Source: Moraxellaceae bacterium AER2_44_116 (lineage in GTDB: Bacteria; Pseudomonadota; Gammaproteobacteria; Pseudomonadales; Moraxellaceae). Taken from it: a stretch of 64,000 bases of DNA. The stretch is from contig VIAD01000001.1 of assembly GCA_006546595.1 (NCBI GenBank), positions 62,001 through 126,000 of the forward strand, written 5' to 3'. Positions 16,727 to 26,334 of this stretch are shown here, in pieces. The position numbers and the translations under genes were made by a program. The notes beneath the pieces were generated by a model. That model did not search any database and had not been told where the DNA came from. It saw only the letters and a list, made by a program, of their open reading frames with translations. The stretch's first letter is position 1. The number at the start of each line of letters is the position of its first letter.

Positions 16727-17464
16727 CTAATTCGAACTGATTAATGCACGATTAGGTTTGGCAAAAGCACCCGATGATAAAAAAGATTGAATCTGCATAA
16801 TGACGTTGCGCGAGTTTGCCATAAACGTATGGCTATTTTCTACCTGTATAAAATCTTTCATTTCAGGCAGTTTGGTACTTTCAACCGATACTTTTCCGTC
16901 ATTATCCCCACTAAATAATGACGAAAACCACGGGTCAAGCGAGGAACTACCCGCAATAATGCCGATTTCTAAGGCAATCGGTTTAAGCTGATTGGGCGCA
17001 CTTTCTGGATTTGTGCCTAATTCTTGCCCAGTCGGCCCCGTTAACCATTTGAACCACCAACTATCTTTAAATTTATCAACGACTTCACTACCATGATTGG
17101 GAGGGCCGAGCATCACGACACGTTTGACGTTAGCTGCATCGTGATGTTGAAAATAGCTGCGCACTAAGATGCCACCTAAAGAATGAGTGACAAAATGAAT
17201 AGCAGACGGTTTGTGTTGCTGGCAACGCAAAATACTGTCACCAACTACTTCCGATAAGGATTTAATAGATTGTTCTCGTGATAAATAGCTTTGATTAACG
17301 ACAAGATAGCCTATTTTTTCCAGACTATTTTCAATATGGTGCATTGACCATGTGCTTCGACCCAAACCATGCAACAACACCACACACTCTTGAGCGTAGG
17401 CGATATGTCCCGACAAAAGTAAAAAGAGAAAAAGAATAGGATGGGTAAACATAAGGCGATTCAT
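16727..17464 (-). CDS. Secreted alpha/beta-hydrolase (lipase/esterase-like)
   Basis: 245 residues. A signal peptide runs to about residue 24 (AYA/QE). The fold shows the oxyanion segment VVLLHGLG (28-35), the nucleophile S95 in THSLGG, D189 in GDNDGK and H212 in NSHTF, together a full Ser-Asp-His triad. The nucleophile elbow has Thr where most lipases have Gly. Probably periplasmic or secreted; substrate unknown. GGAA precedes the ATG at 17464. Confidence 0.82.
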   Translation of the reverse strand: MNRLMFTHPILFLFLLLSGHIAYAQECVVLLHGLGRSTWSMHHIENSLEKIGYLVVNQSYLSREQSIKSLSEVVGDSILRCQQHKPSAIHFVTHSLGGILVRSYFQHHDAANVKRVVMLGPPNHGSEVVDKFKDSWWFKWLTGPTGQELGTNPESAPNQLKPIALEIGIIAGSSSLDPWFSSLFSGDNDGKVSVESTKLPEMKDFIQVENSHTFMANSRNVIMQIQSFLSSGAFAKPNRALISSN

Positions 17465-17494
17465 AACGATAATTCCTTTATGTAATGAGTCTCG

Positions 17495-17519
17495 GTAGGG
17501 GTAATTTTTTTGCCCCTAC
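17495..17519. repeat. GTAGGGG/CCCCTAC palindrome between lipase and yejF
   Basis: GTAGGGG (17495-17501) pairs with CCCCTAC (17513-17519), with a T-rich loop. It resembles the outer part of family C repeats. It may also act as a transcript boundary between the lipase gene and yejF, although both read leftward. Confidence 0.5.
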
Positions 17520-17524
17520 GCCTT

Positions 17525-19141
17525 TCACACCGCAAATGCGGCTTGTAGTAATTGTTGCGTATAGGGCTGTTGTGGCTGACTAAACAAGGTTTCACTGTCG
17601 TTGGTTTCCACCATTAAACCCTGTTTCATGACTAATACCCGATGACTTACCGCTTTCACCACTTTTAAATCATGGCTGATAAAAAGGCAAGCGAAGCCGT
17701 TTTCAGCTTGTAAACGACGTAATAGCAAGACGATTTGTTTTTGCACCGTACGATCAAGCGCAGAAGTGGGTTCGTCCAAAATCAATAATTGTGGCTTTAA
17801 GACCAAGGCACGGGCAATGGCAATGCGTTGTCGTTGGCCACCCGAAAATTCGTGAGGATAACGATGACGAGACTCAGGGTCTAATTCGACGGCGATCAAG
17901 GCATTGATAATCCGACTTTCTTGTTCGGCAGGGGCTAAACCTAACAACTCTAAGCCTTCATTAATAATTTGCCCAACACTTAAACGAGGGCTAAGACTGC
18001 CGTAGGGGTCTTGGAAAACGATTTGTAAGTCTTTACGAATGCTACGCAGTTCTTTTTGCGATAACGGTACTAAATCGCGCCCTTGGAAGACAATCGTACC
18101 GCTAGTTGTGGTGGTTAATCGTGTGACAGCTAAGGCTAAGGTGGATTTACCCGAACCACTTTCACCGACAATGCCCAAGGTCTCGCCTGCGCGTAACTGC
18201 AAACTAATGCCATCAACGGCTTTAATATGGCCAACAGTGCGTTGCCAAAAGCCTTGTTTGATGGGAAACCACAGGGTTAAATTTTCAATATTAAGTAAGG
18301 TTTTTGCGTCATTCGGTACGGGTGGCGGTAAACCGTCAGGCTCGGCAGCTAACAATGTTTGGGTATAGACGTGTTGGGGGTGTTGAAACAACGATTGGGT
18401 ATCATTGATTTCCACAATCAACCCATGTTGCATGACCGCGACGCGGTCAGCAAAGCGACGTACTAAACTTAAATCGTGGGAAATTAATAATACCGATAAG
18501 CCGTGTTTAGCGCGCAAGCTTTGTAACAGATGCAGAATTTGCTCTTGTAAGGTGACATCGAGTGCGGTAGTGGGTTCATCCGCAATGAGTAAAGAGGGAT
18601 TGTTAGCCAATGCCATTGCAATCATAATTCGTTGCCGTTGACCACCCGATAACTCATGAGGATAGCTGTTAAGCCGTTTTTCTGGCTCAGGCAGACCTAC
18701 TTCGTTTAATAACTCTAACGTGCGCGCTCGTGCCGCTTCTTTGCTGATGGTTTGATGCTGGAAGAGGTTTTCACTGATTTGTTTTTCAATGGTGTGTAAG
18801 GGGTTTAACGAGGTCATTGGCTCTTGAAAAATCATGCCAATACGATGACCGCGTAACGATTGTAAATGCCCTGCGGATGCCTGTAGTACATCCACACCAT
18901 CAAAGACAATACGTCCTTCATAACGGGCATTATCAGGGAGTAAGCGCAGAATAGATTGTGCGGTTAACGACTTGCCCGAGCCACTTTCACCAACTAACGC
19001 TAACATTTCACCCTGAGCAATCTCAAAGCTGACCCCTTTAACCGGTTCACTCTGCGTTGTGCCTGTCGTTTGAAAACGAACGTGTAAATTATCGACTACC
19101 ACTAAAGGGGATGTCTTACTGTTTGCGCGGGTCAAAGGCAT
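17525..19141 (-). CDS. yejF: Peptide ABC importer, duplicated ATPase YejF
   Basis: 538 residues with two complete nucleotide-binding domains in one chain. Each has a Walker A (GESGSGKS), a signature (LSGGQRQRI and FSGGQRQRI) and a Walker B (LLIADEPTTALD and LLILDEPTSALD). It powers the YejABEF oligopeptide importer, known in E. coli for uptake of microcin C. The ATG at 19141, with GAGG nine bases upstream, is preferred over a GTG at 19159. It overlaps the yejE end, which indicates translational coupling. Confidence 0.93.
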   Translation of the reverse strand: MPLTRANSKTSPLVVVDNLHVRFQTTGTTQSEPVKGVSFEIAQGEMLALVGESGSGKSLTAQSILRLLPDNARYEGRIVFDGVDVLQASAGHLQSLRGHRIGMIFQEPMTSLNPLHTIEKQISENLFQHQTISKEAARARTLELLNEVGLPEPEKRLNSYPHELSGGQRQRIMIAMALANNPSLLIADEPTTALDVTLQEQILHLLQSLRAKHGLSVLLISHDLSLVRRFADRVAVMQHGLIVEINDTQSLFQHPQHVYTQTLLAAEPDGLPPPVPNDAKTLLNIENLTLWFPIKQGFWQRTVGHIKAVDGISLQLRAGETLGIVGESGSGKSTLALAVTRLTTTTSGTIVFQGRDLVPLSQKELRSIRKDLQIVFQDPYGSLSPRLSVGQIINEGLELLGLAPAEQESRIINALIAVELDPESRHRYPHEFSGGQRQRIAIARALVLKPQLLILDEPTSALDRTVQKQIVLLLRRLQAENGFACLFISHDLKVVKAVSHRVLVMKQGLMVETNDSETLFSQPQQPYTQQLLQAAFAV

Positions 19142-20135
19142 CGCGGATGGCCTCACCAATAAAAACTAATAACGTTAATAAAATACCGAGCGTAAAAAAT
19201 GCCGATAAACCCAACCACGGAGAGCTCATATTATTTTTACCTTGCGCCACTAACTCACCTAAAGAGGGCGAGCCGACCGGTAAACCAAAGCCTAAAAAAT
19301 CCAGTGACGTTAATAAACCAATCGCACCCGTAAAAATAAAGGGCAAAAATGACAGACTAGAAACCATTGCATTCGGTAAAATATGTCTAAACATAATTTT
19401 ACTATCGCTTAAACCTAAGGCGCGAGCGGCACGGACATATTCTAAATTACGACCACGTAAAAATTCTGCGCGTACTAAACCCGTTAATTCGTACCAACTA
19501 AATAACAACATCAACCCTAATAACCACCAAAAACTAGGCTGCACTAAACTCGCCATAATAATTAACATAAATAACATCGGTAAACCCGACCACACTTCAA
19601 TAATACGTTGGCCTAATAAATCAACCCAGCCACCATAAAATCCTTGTAATGCGCCCGTAATAATACCAATGATCGAACTACTGATTGTTAATGTTAAGGC
19701 AAATAAAATAGAAATACGGAAGCCATAAATCACTCGCGCTAAGACATCACGGGCTTGGTCGTCTGTACCTAACCAGTTGTCAGCAGAGGGCGGTGAAGGG
19801 GCAGGCACCGTTAAATTATAATTAATCGTGCTATAACTAAAACGAATAGGAGGCCAAAGAATCCAGCCTTTTTCTTGAATTAAGCCTGCAACATATACAT
19901 CTCGATAATCCGCATTACTGTCGAGCGTACCGCCGAAAGTTGTTTCGGAGTAATCTTTAACAACAGGGTAGTACCAAGTGTCTTTATAAGAGACTAATAA
20001 GGGTTTGTCATTTGCCCAAAACTCGGCAAATAAACTAAAAATAAAAAGTATTGAAAATAGCCACAACGAATAATAACCTCGTTTGTTGGCTTTAAAATTG
20101 GCAATACGACGTTGGTTTAATGGTGAGATATTCAT
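19116..20135 (-). CDS. yejE: Peptide ABC importer permease YejE
   Basis: 339 residues with an N-terminal span at about 20-40 and a large periplasmic insert before the five-span permease core. The EAA coupling loop is seen in EYVRAARALGLSDSKIMFRHILPNA. It is the inner-membrane partner of YejB. GAGG lies before the ATG at 20135. Only 3 nt separate it from yejB. Confidence 0.93.
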   Translation of the reverse strand: MNISPLNQRRIANFKANKRGYYSLWLFSILFIFSLFAEFWANDKPLLVSYKDTWYYPVVKDYSETTFGGTLDSNADYRDVYVAGLIQEKGWILWPPIRFSYSTINYNLTVPAPSPPSADNWLGTDDQARDVLARVIYGFRISILFALTLTISSSIIGIITGALQGFYGGWVDLLGQRIIEVWSGLPMLFMLIIMASLVQPSFWWLLGLMLLFSWYELTGLVRAEFLRGRNLEYVRAARALGLSDSKIMFRHILPNAMVSSLSFLPFIFTGAIGLLTSLDFLGFGLPVGSPSLGELVAQGKNNMSSPWLGLSAFFTLGILLTLLVFIGEAIRDAFDPRKQ

Positions 20136-20138
20136 GAT

Positions 20139-21224
20139 TTAACCTCGACTATTAAAATCAATACGGGGGTCAATCAACATATAAGTGACATCACTAATAA
20201 TGCGCAAGACAAGGCCAACTAGCGTGAAGATATATAATGTCCCAAAAATAACAGGATAATCACGATTAATCACTGACTCAAAGCTCAGTAGTCCTAAGCC
20301 ATCTAAATTAAAAATGACCTCAACCAGCAATGAACCTGAAAAGAATAAGCCTAATAATAAAGAAGGTAAGCCAGAAATAATAATCAACATCGCATTTCTA
20401 AAGACGTGACCATATAATACTTGTGAATCGTTTAAGCCTTTAGCGCGAGCAGTCACCACATATTGCTTATGAATTTCATCTAAAAAAGAGTTCTTCGTTA
20501 ACATAGTTAAGGTCGCAAAACCGCCAATACTTAAACAAATTGTCGGTAATACCATGTGATGAGCATAATCCAGTATTTTACCCATGACAGTCAGCTGTTC
20601 AAAATTTTCTGAGACTAAACCTTGCATGGGGAATATTTGCCAATAACTCCCGCCTGCAAATAAGATGATTAATAAAATAGCAAATAAAAACCCGGGAATG
20701 GCATAACCAACAATAATTAAACTACTGGTGGTAATATCAAATTGTGAGCCATGACGAATGGCTTTTTTAATCCCCAAAGGAATAGAAATTAAATAAATAA
20801 TTAACGTACTCCATAACCCTAGAGATATGGAAACGGGCATTTTTTCTTTAATTAGGCTAATCACACTGGCATCACGATAAAAGCTTTGGCCAAAATCAAA
20901 TTGTAGATAATTCACAATCATTAAGCGAAAGCGTTCACTGGCGGGTTTATCAAAGCCGTATTGTTTTTCAAGGTCTTTAATCAGTTGCGGATCTAAACCC
21001 TGTGCACCACGATAGGGAGATTCGTTCCCTTTGTTTTGATTGCTAATTTCACCTTGTTTACTGCCGCCAATTCGATTGCCTGAAGTATCTAAGCCTTGTG
21101 CTTTGGCAATCGCTTGCTCAACAGGGCCACCGGGAGCAGCTTGGGTAATGGCAAAATTGATTAATAAAATACCAAACAAGGTGGGAATAATCAGTAATAA
21201 GCGGCGTAGGATGTAGCCCAGCAC
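20139..21224 (-). CDS. yejB: Peptide ABC importer permease YejB
   Basis: 361 residues from a GTG at 21224, with AGGAG eight bases upstream; the product starts MLGYILRRLLLIIPT, matching the family start and E. coli length (364). An upstream ATG at 21272 would add 16 unconserved residues and hide the ribosome binding site. The permease core ends with the EAA loop YVVTARAKGLNDSQVLYGHVF. The N-terminal APGGPVEQAIA segment is typical of YejB/DppB-type permeases. Confidence 0.92.
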   Translation of the reverse strand: MLGYILRRLLLIIPTLFGILLINFAITQAAPGGPVEQAIAKAQGLDTSGNRIGGSKQGEISNQNKGNESPYRGAQGLDPQLIKDLEKQYGFDKPASERFRLMIVNYLQFDFGQSFYRDASVISLIKEKMPVSISLGLWSTLIIYLISIPLGIKKAIRHGSQFDITTSSLIIVGYAIPGFLFAILLIILFAGGSYWQIFPMQGLVSENFEQLTVMGKILDYAHHMVLPTICLSIGGFATLTMLTKNSFLDEIHKQYVVTARAKGLNDSQVLYGHVFRNAMLIIISGLPSLLLGLFFSGSLLVEVIFNLDGLGLLSFESVINRDYPVIFGTLYIFTLVGLVLRIISDVTYMLIDPRIDFNSRG

Positions 21225-21278
21225 AAATGTCGCTCCTATGATGAGGTGTTGGGTGAGCCGAAACCCACCCAAGAATTA

Positions 21279-23096
21279 TTATTTTTTACCCTGAGCCGCA
21301 CGTATTTTGGCCATTTTAGTGGTATTAGCCCACCAAAAATCTAAGCCTAAGCCATATTTAGGTTTTACTTTGGGTTGCTCTAAATAATCCCAATAAGCAA
21401 GACGGTGATAGCTAATATGATAATGAGGGATAAGATAATAACCCGATAATAATACCCGATCTAAAGCGCGTGTCGCTGTCACCAGTTGCTCGCGTGTCGG
21501 TGCGCCAACAATTTTATCAACAAGCGTATCAACCATGGGATTTTTAATACCGATTAAGTTGTGGCTGCCATTAATATCAGCCGCTTTTGAGCCAAAGAAA
21601 TCACGCTGTTCATTCCCCGGTGATAAGGATTGGGCAAAATTACCGACCACCATATCAAAATCAAAACTGCGTTGACGGTTAATATATTGTGGAATATCAA
21701 TAATACGAATCGTCATTTCAACGCCTAAGCGTGCTAAGTTTTGTTTAAACGGTTGCACAATACGTTCAAGTTCAGGTTGTGCTAATAACATTTCAAAGAC
21801 AAACGGCTCATTTTTGGCATTTAACAGTTTGCCGTTTTTAATCGTCCAACCTGCGCTAGTTAATAGTTGTTGGGCGGCCATTAAATTAGCGCGATTATTT
21901 CCACTACCATCTGTTTTGGGCGGCTCATACAATGTGGTAAAAATACTGGCAGGTAATTGTTTGCGATAAGGCTCAAGCAAGGCCAGTTCTTGGGGAGTTG
22001 GCAAGGTGCTGGCGGCCAATTCGGAGTTGGCAAAATAGCTTTTAGTGCGGGTATAAGCATTAAAAAATAATGTCTTATTACTCCATTCAAAATCAAATGC
22101 ATACGCTAAGGCTTGGCGTACGCGTATATCTTGAAACAGAGGACGGCGCGTGTTGTAAAGAAAGCCTTGCATCCCTGTTGGATTCTGATTGGCTTGCTGT
22201 AGTTTTTTGACTAAACCTTGTTTGACCGCAGGAAAGCTATATTCAGTAGCCCAGTTTTTTGCTTTGTTTTCCTGATTAAAATCATATTGACCTGCTTTAA
22301 AGCCTTCTAGGGCAACGGTAGTATCACGGTAATAAACAAAACTAATGGTGTTGACATTATAACGGCCTTTATTGACAGGTAAATTGGCTGCCCAATAATT
22401 AGGATTCCGTTGATAAGTCACTGCACGACCCGCATCTATTTTGGTGAGCGTATAAGCACCGCTACCAATAGGAATATCGAGGTTAGTGCTATTAAAATTG
22501 CGTTTTTCCCAATAATGTTTAGGAAGAATTGATTGCTCACCGACAATTAAGCCCAATTCACGATTGGTTTTACTTTTAAAGGTGAATTTAACTTTTTGTT
22601 TATCTAAGGCTTCTATTTTTTCAATGTCGCTATAATAATTTTTTAAGCTTGGTGCGCCTTCTTTTTTTAATAAATTAAACGTGAAAGCAACATCTTCAGC
22701 CGTTACCACATGGCCATCACTAAATCGCGCTGTGGGGTTAATATGATAGATAATCCAACTAGCATCTTCGGGGTCGCGTTCAATTTTTTCGGCTAATAAA
22801 CCATAACGGGCAAAGGGTTCATCTAAAGCAGCAACCGTCAGTGAATCATATAAGTATTCTGTACCATCGATAGGGTTGCCTTTATTGATATACGGGTTAG
22901 TGCTATCGAAGCCACCAATCGCCGCCATACGTAACTCACCGCCCTTAGGGGCTTGCGGATTGGCATAGTTAAACGCGGTAAAATTGGCAGGCAATGCAGG
23001 TTTGCCATGTAGGGCAATGGCATTACTGGTTTCAACAGCGGCAAACGTCAGCTGACTGAGAGAGGCAATGAATAAACTAAGCGTTAAACGTTTCAT
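21279..23096 (-). CDS. yejA: Peptide-binding periplasmic protein YejA
   Basis: 605 residues of the family 5 solute-binding proteins, with a signal peptide ending near residue 19 (QLTFA/AV). It contains FDSTNPY, the YLYDSLTV segment and RQALAYAFDFEW, typical of YejA/OppA-like binding proteins. It delivers oligopeptides to YejBEF. AAGGAT precedes the ATG. First gene of the yejABEF operon; the promoter should lie in the repeat-filled region upstream. Confidence 0.92.
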   Translation of the reverse strand: MKRLTLSLFIASLSQLTFAAVETSNAIALHGKPALPANFTAFNYANPQAPKGGELRMAAIGGFDSTNPYINKGNPIDGTEYLYDSLTVAALDEPFARYGLLAEKIERDPEDASWIIYHINPTARFSDGHVVTAEDVAFTFNLLKKEGAPSLKNYYSDIEKIEALDKQKVKFTFKSKTNRELGLIVGEQSILPKHYWEKRNFNSTNLDIPIGSGAYTLTKIDAGRAVTYQRNPNYWAANLPVNKGRYNVNTISFVYYRDTTVALEGFKAGQYDFNQENKAKNWATEYSFPAVKQGLVKKLQQANQNPTGMQGFLYNTRRPLFQDIRVRQALAYAFDFEWSNKTLFFNAYTRTKSYFANSELAASTLPTPQELALLEPYRKQLPASIFTTLYEPPKTDGSGNNRANLMAAQQLLTSAGWTIKNGKLLNAKNEPFVFEMLLAQPELERIVQPFKQNLARLGVEMTIRIIDIPQYINRQRSFDFDMVVGNFAQSLSPGNEQRDFFGSKAADINGSHNLIGIKNPMVDTLVDKIVGAPTREQLVTATRALDRVLLSGYYLIPHYHISYHRLAYWDYLEQPKVKPKYGLGLDFWWANTTKMAKIRAAQGKK

Positions 23097-23118
23097 TTTT
23101 TATCCTTATTTCTACTTT

Positions 23119-23243
23119 AGGACTTACGCGGCTATCGCTAAATCCCCCCAGCCCCCTTTAGTAAAGGGGGAGTTCCCCTCTTTTTTGAAGAGGGATTAGG
23201 GGAGATTCGCAAAACGCGCTAATCGCGGCGCGATGCGTAAGTC
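23119..23243. repeat. Composite palindrome, family B outside and C/G-rich hairpins inside
   Basis: Outer arms GACTTACGC (23121-23129) and GCGTAAGTC (23235-23243) are those of family B (see 36005-36039, 56161-56258, 62702-62743). Inside is a separate element: CCCCCTTTA (23152-23160) pairs with TAAAGGGGG (23162-23170), followed by CCCCTCTT...AAGAGGG and a GGGGAGATT end complementary to the AATCCCC start. This looks like one repeat nested in another. It lies upstream of yejA. Confidence 0.8.
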
Positions 23244-23309
23244 TTGACCTGTATAAATGACAACCGCCGCAATAAATGCGGCGGTGTGCTGGTAACTAGC
23301 GTTAAAAAA

Positions 23310-25253
23310 CTAGCTTCTAGCAAGATACAGCACTAAATCTTGGCCGGGTTTCAAGCTTTTGGAGGCTTTGTTCCAATTCTTGATTTGGCTGACCGAGACA
23401 TTATAGCGTTGACCGATAGAATACAATGTATCACCGCGTTTGACTTCGTAGCTAATACGTTTCACGGTATCCTTTTTGTTGGATTTTTTGTCGTGTTTGT
23501 CTTTGCTAGCGATGCGTTTCTCACTTTTTTCTTGGCGAGAGTCATGATTTTGGTCTTTATCTTTGCTTTTAGCTTTGGATTTATCGGTAGATTTGGCTAG
23601 GCGTGTGGATTTTTTCGGTTCATCTTCATTCAGAATCACCAATTTTTTACCCACACGAACACCATCCTTAATCCGTAAATCATTCCAAGCGGCTAAGTCT
23701 TTAATACTGACATCGTATTTTTTAGCGATGGAGTACAAGGTTTGGCCTGCCCGCACTTTATGAAACTGCTTGCTGACATTGGCATTGTCATCTTCGCTGT
23801 CATTTTTGTCGTTCTTGGCACTTTTACTGGCTAACTTCTTAATCTCTTTGATATTAGCGTCGTCATCTTTCTCTGATTTCTTATCCGTTTTAGATGTTTT
23901 TTCTAATTCCGCTACACGTTCAACGGCGGGATTAACAATTAAATCGGCATCAACTGTTTCTCCGCTGACCTGTTGACGGGTACGAGAAATAACGAGTAGC
24001 TGACCTGCGGCCACTTTGCCTTTTTTACCCACAAATTTGCCATTTAAACGCTTCAATGCCGCAGGCGTGACGTTAAATTTGGCGGCAATGCGATATAAAG
24101 TGTCACCACGTTGAGTTTTATAACGTTTTTGCACAGTGATAAAACGTTCAGGTGCAGGTAAGGAAGCGAGTTGCTCTTCAAATATTTCAGGTGTAGCCAT
24201 CGGCACTAATAAGCGATGTGGGCCATCGGGATTAGTCGCCCAACGTAAGTAACCGGGATTCAACTGGTACAGTTGTTTACTGGTTAAACCTGCTAATTTA
24301 GCAGCTTGAGCTAAATCAACTTGGTTTTTAGCGTAGGTTTCGCGAAAGTGAGGTTGATTGAGAATCGGTTTTAGGCTGACACCAAAATCTTGTGGTGATC
24401 TCACGACTTGGGCAACGGCTAAAAAGCGTGGCACATACGCCATTGTTTCGGCTGGCAAGCGTAAAGACCAATAATCGGTGGGTAAACCTGCGGCAATGTT
24501 TTTATCAATGGCGCGTTGTACTGCTCCAGGACCCGCGTTATAACCCGCTAAGGCTAATTCCCACGAGCCGAATTTTTTCTGCATTTGTGACAAAAATTTA
24601 TAGGCGGCACGGGTGGACTCTAAAACGTCACGACGACCGTCATACCACCACGTTTGTCGCAGACCAAAAATTTTGCCTGTACCGGGAATAAACTGCCACA
24701 TACCTGCGGCTTGAGCAGGAGAAGTCGCAAATGGGTCATACGAGCTTTCAATGACAGGCAGTAGTGCTAACTCTGTTGGCACGCCCATTTTTTCCGCTTC
24801 AGTGACGGTGTGGTATAGATAATGGCTTGCGCGTGCGCTCATGCGGTCAAGGTAGGTTTGATGTTTAGCAAACCATGCTCTTTGAACGGCAATGCGCTCA
24901 TTATCGACATTATCGAGTTTAAAACCTGCACGCGTACGCGCCCAAACATCACCAAATTTTGCCAAGTCTTCGGGGCTGAGCGTTGCCGCTTCCATCTCAG
25001 TCACGCCGAGTAATTCTTCAATATCGTCTTGTGTAAAGATTGTGCCAGTTGTGTCGTAATAATCGTCGTTTAAACTGTCTGGATTATCATTGTTGTTTAT
25101 GCGCGACACGTTATGTTTGGCAATAGTGGAGGAAGCGGTAATGTTCTTGGCATTGGTCTGTGGAGCGGTGGTACAGGCACTCAATAATAGGCTAACGATG
25201 GCAAATAACACCGCGTGGCGGGAAGATTTGCAGAGGTAAAGCCAATATTGCAT
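23310..25253 (-). CDS. mltD: Membrane-bound lytic murein transglycosylase D
   Basis: 647 residues. The lipoprotein signal has lipobox LSAC (C27). The SLT catalytic domain (about 150-290) has E169 in LPVIESSYDP, then AAGMWQFIPGTGKIFGL and ALAGYNAGPGAV. Three LysM peptidoglycan-binding repeats lie near 380-425, 495-540 and 602-645, each of the pattern GDTLYxIAxxxxV. They are joined by long Lys/Asp/Ser-rich low-complexity linkers. It cleaves peptidoglycan to 1,6-anhydro-muropeptides from the outer membrane. E. coli MltD is shorter with two LysM repeats. The gene order mltD-gloB matches E. coli. Confidence 0.93.
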   Translation of the reverse strand: MQYWLYLCKSSRHAVLFAIVSLLLSACTTAPQTNAKNITASSTIAKHNVSRINNNDNPDSLNDDYYDTTGTIFTQDDIEELLGVTEMEAATLSPEDLAKFGDVWARTRAGFKLDNVDNERIAVQRAWFAKHQTYLDRMSARASHYLYHTVTEAEKMGVPTELALLPVIESSYDPFATSPAQAAGMWQFIPGTGKIFGLRQTWWYDGRRDVLESTRAAYKFLSQMQKKFGSWELALAGYNAGPGAVQRAIDKNIAAGLPTDYWSLRLPAETMAYVPRFLAVAQVVRSPQDFGVSLKPILNQPHFRETYAKNQVDLAQAAKLAGLTSKQLYQLNPGYLRWATNPDGPHRLLVPMATPEIFEEQLASLPAPERFITVQKRYKTQRGDTLYRIAAKFNVTPAALKRLNGKFVGKKGKVAAGQLLVISRTRQQVSGETVDADLIVNPAVERVAELEKTSKTDKKSEKDDDANIKEIKKLASKSAKNDKNDSEDDNANVSKQFHKVRAGQTLYSIAKKYDVSIKDLAAWNDLRIKDGVRVGKKLVILNEDEPKKSTRLAKSTDKSKAKSKDKDQNHDSRQEKSEKRIASKDKHDKKSNKKDTVKRISYEVKRGDTLYSIGQRYNVSVSQIKNWNKASKSLKPGQDLVLYLARS

Positions 25254-25434
25254 GCGGAGATACTCCTAACGAAAGATAATAACCCTCAAATTCTAGGTAG
25301 TTGCTTAGAACTGTGGCAAGCTGAAACACGCGAAAAGATGATGAAACTGTAACGAAGTGCGGCAAATTGGCTATTTTTTAAGAAAAAACCTGTTAAAAGA
25401 TATTCTTATGGCGGTTTAGATGAACATTTTTTAA

Positions 25435-26229
25435 TTATTTAACAAGAGTTTCAGCCTGCCAAGTATTCTTATAACGTCTTAATGCCGTGAATGCGTGTTG
25501 GCCATTCTCACACGGCTCACCTGTCAATAAACGAATCCGTTGACCTAATAAATGACAACGCAAAAAGGGATTATAATGTTTTTCATCACCTAATCGTGTG
25601 GGCAAGGTGGGTTGGTTTTGTTGGCGTAATACGGTGCATCGTTGTTGATGTTGTTGCATGGAGATATTATCGGGTTCAACGGCTAAGGCAAACTCGAGAT
25701 TACTCAAGGTATATTCATGGGCAGCACACAGGCGAGTATCATCGGCTAACAAGCTTATTTTTTGGATGGATTGATAAAATGACACGGGATCACCATCAAA
25801 AATACGACCGCAACCTGCACTAAATAAACAATCACTGCAAAATAGAATTTTTTCAGTCAGTTGATAAAATGCTAAATGAATTTTAGTATGTCCTGAAATA
25901 TCCAATACTAATAGGCGACCAATATCAGCAATGGTGAATATGTCGCCGCCATTAACGACATGGGTAATACCTGTAATAGTTGCTGAACCATAAATAGGGA
26001 CATGCGGATGCTTTTTTTTCAGCTCTGGTAAGCCCGCAGTATGATCTCGATGATGATGAGTGATAAGTACTGTCGTTAACGTCAGTTGGTGGGCTTGTAA
26101 ATAAGTATCTAATACGTCGTAATCACCCACATCGACAGCGACGGTATTGCCATTCGGTGCGATTAACAACCATAGGTAGTTATCGTTAAACATTGGGACA
26201 GGCACTAAACGTAATGAAGTCGGTTGCAT
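25435..26229 (-). CDS. gloB: Hydroxyacylglutathione hydrolase (glyoxalase II)
   Basis: 264 residues of the metallo-beta-lactamase fold. The metal motif is H58-x-H60-x-D62-H63 (THHHRDH), with later ligands in DISGHTKIH, FCSDCLFSAGCGR and AAHEYTLSNLEFA. It hydrolyses S-lactoylglutathione to lactate and glutathione, the second step of methylglyoxal detoxification. FSAGCGRIFDG is characteristic of GloB. The ribosome binding site is weak. It is upstream of mltD on the same strand and divergent from the methyltransferase gene. Confidence 0.93.
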   Translation of the reverse strand: MQPTSLRLVPVPMFNDNYLWLLIAPNGNTVAVDVGDYDVLDTYLQAHQLTLTTVLITHHHRDHTAGLPELKKKHPHVPIYGSATITGITHVVNGGDIFTIADIGRLLVLDISGHTKIHLAFYQLTEKILFCSDCLFSAGCGRIFDGDPVSFYQSIQKISLLADDTRLCAAHEYTLSNLEFALAVEPDNISMQQHQQRCTVLRQQNQPTLPTRLGDEKHYNPFLRCHLLGQRIRLLTGEPCENGQHAFTALRRYKNTWQAETLVK

Positions 26230-26334
26230 TTTAGTAACTACTTGATAAGACTAAGTGACGTTGTGTGTATTATCTCGTCAACGATGATAATGAAGTATGG
26301 GTCATAAACGCTCTCGTACGATGAGGAAAATATC

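Noticed and set aside
19057..19638. 193-codon plus-strand frame opposite yejE
   Set aside because: It is a shadow of a well-supported permease gene; its composition is low-complexity (Asn/Lys/Pro-rich) and it has no ribosome binding site.
23140..23210. C/G-rich hairpins as a CRISPR or riboswitch
   Set aside because: No regularly spaced direct repeats, no aptamer core that I recognise; inverted-repeat element is the simpler reading.
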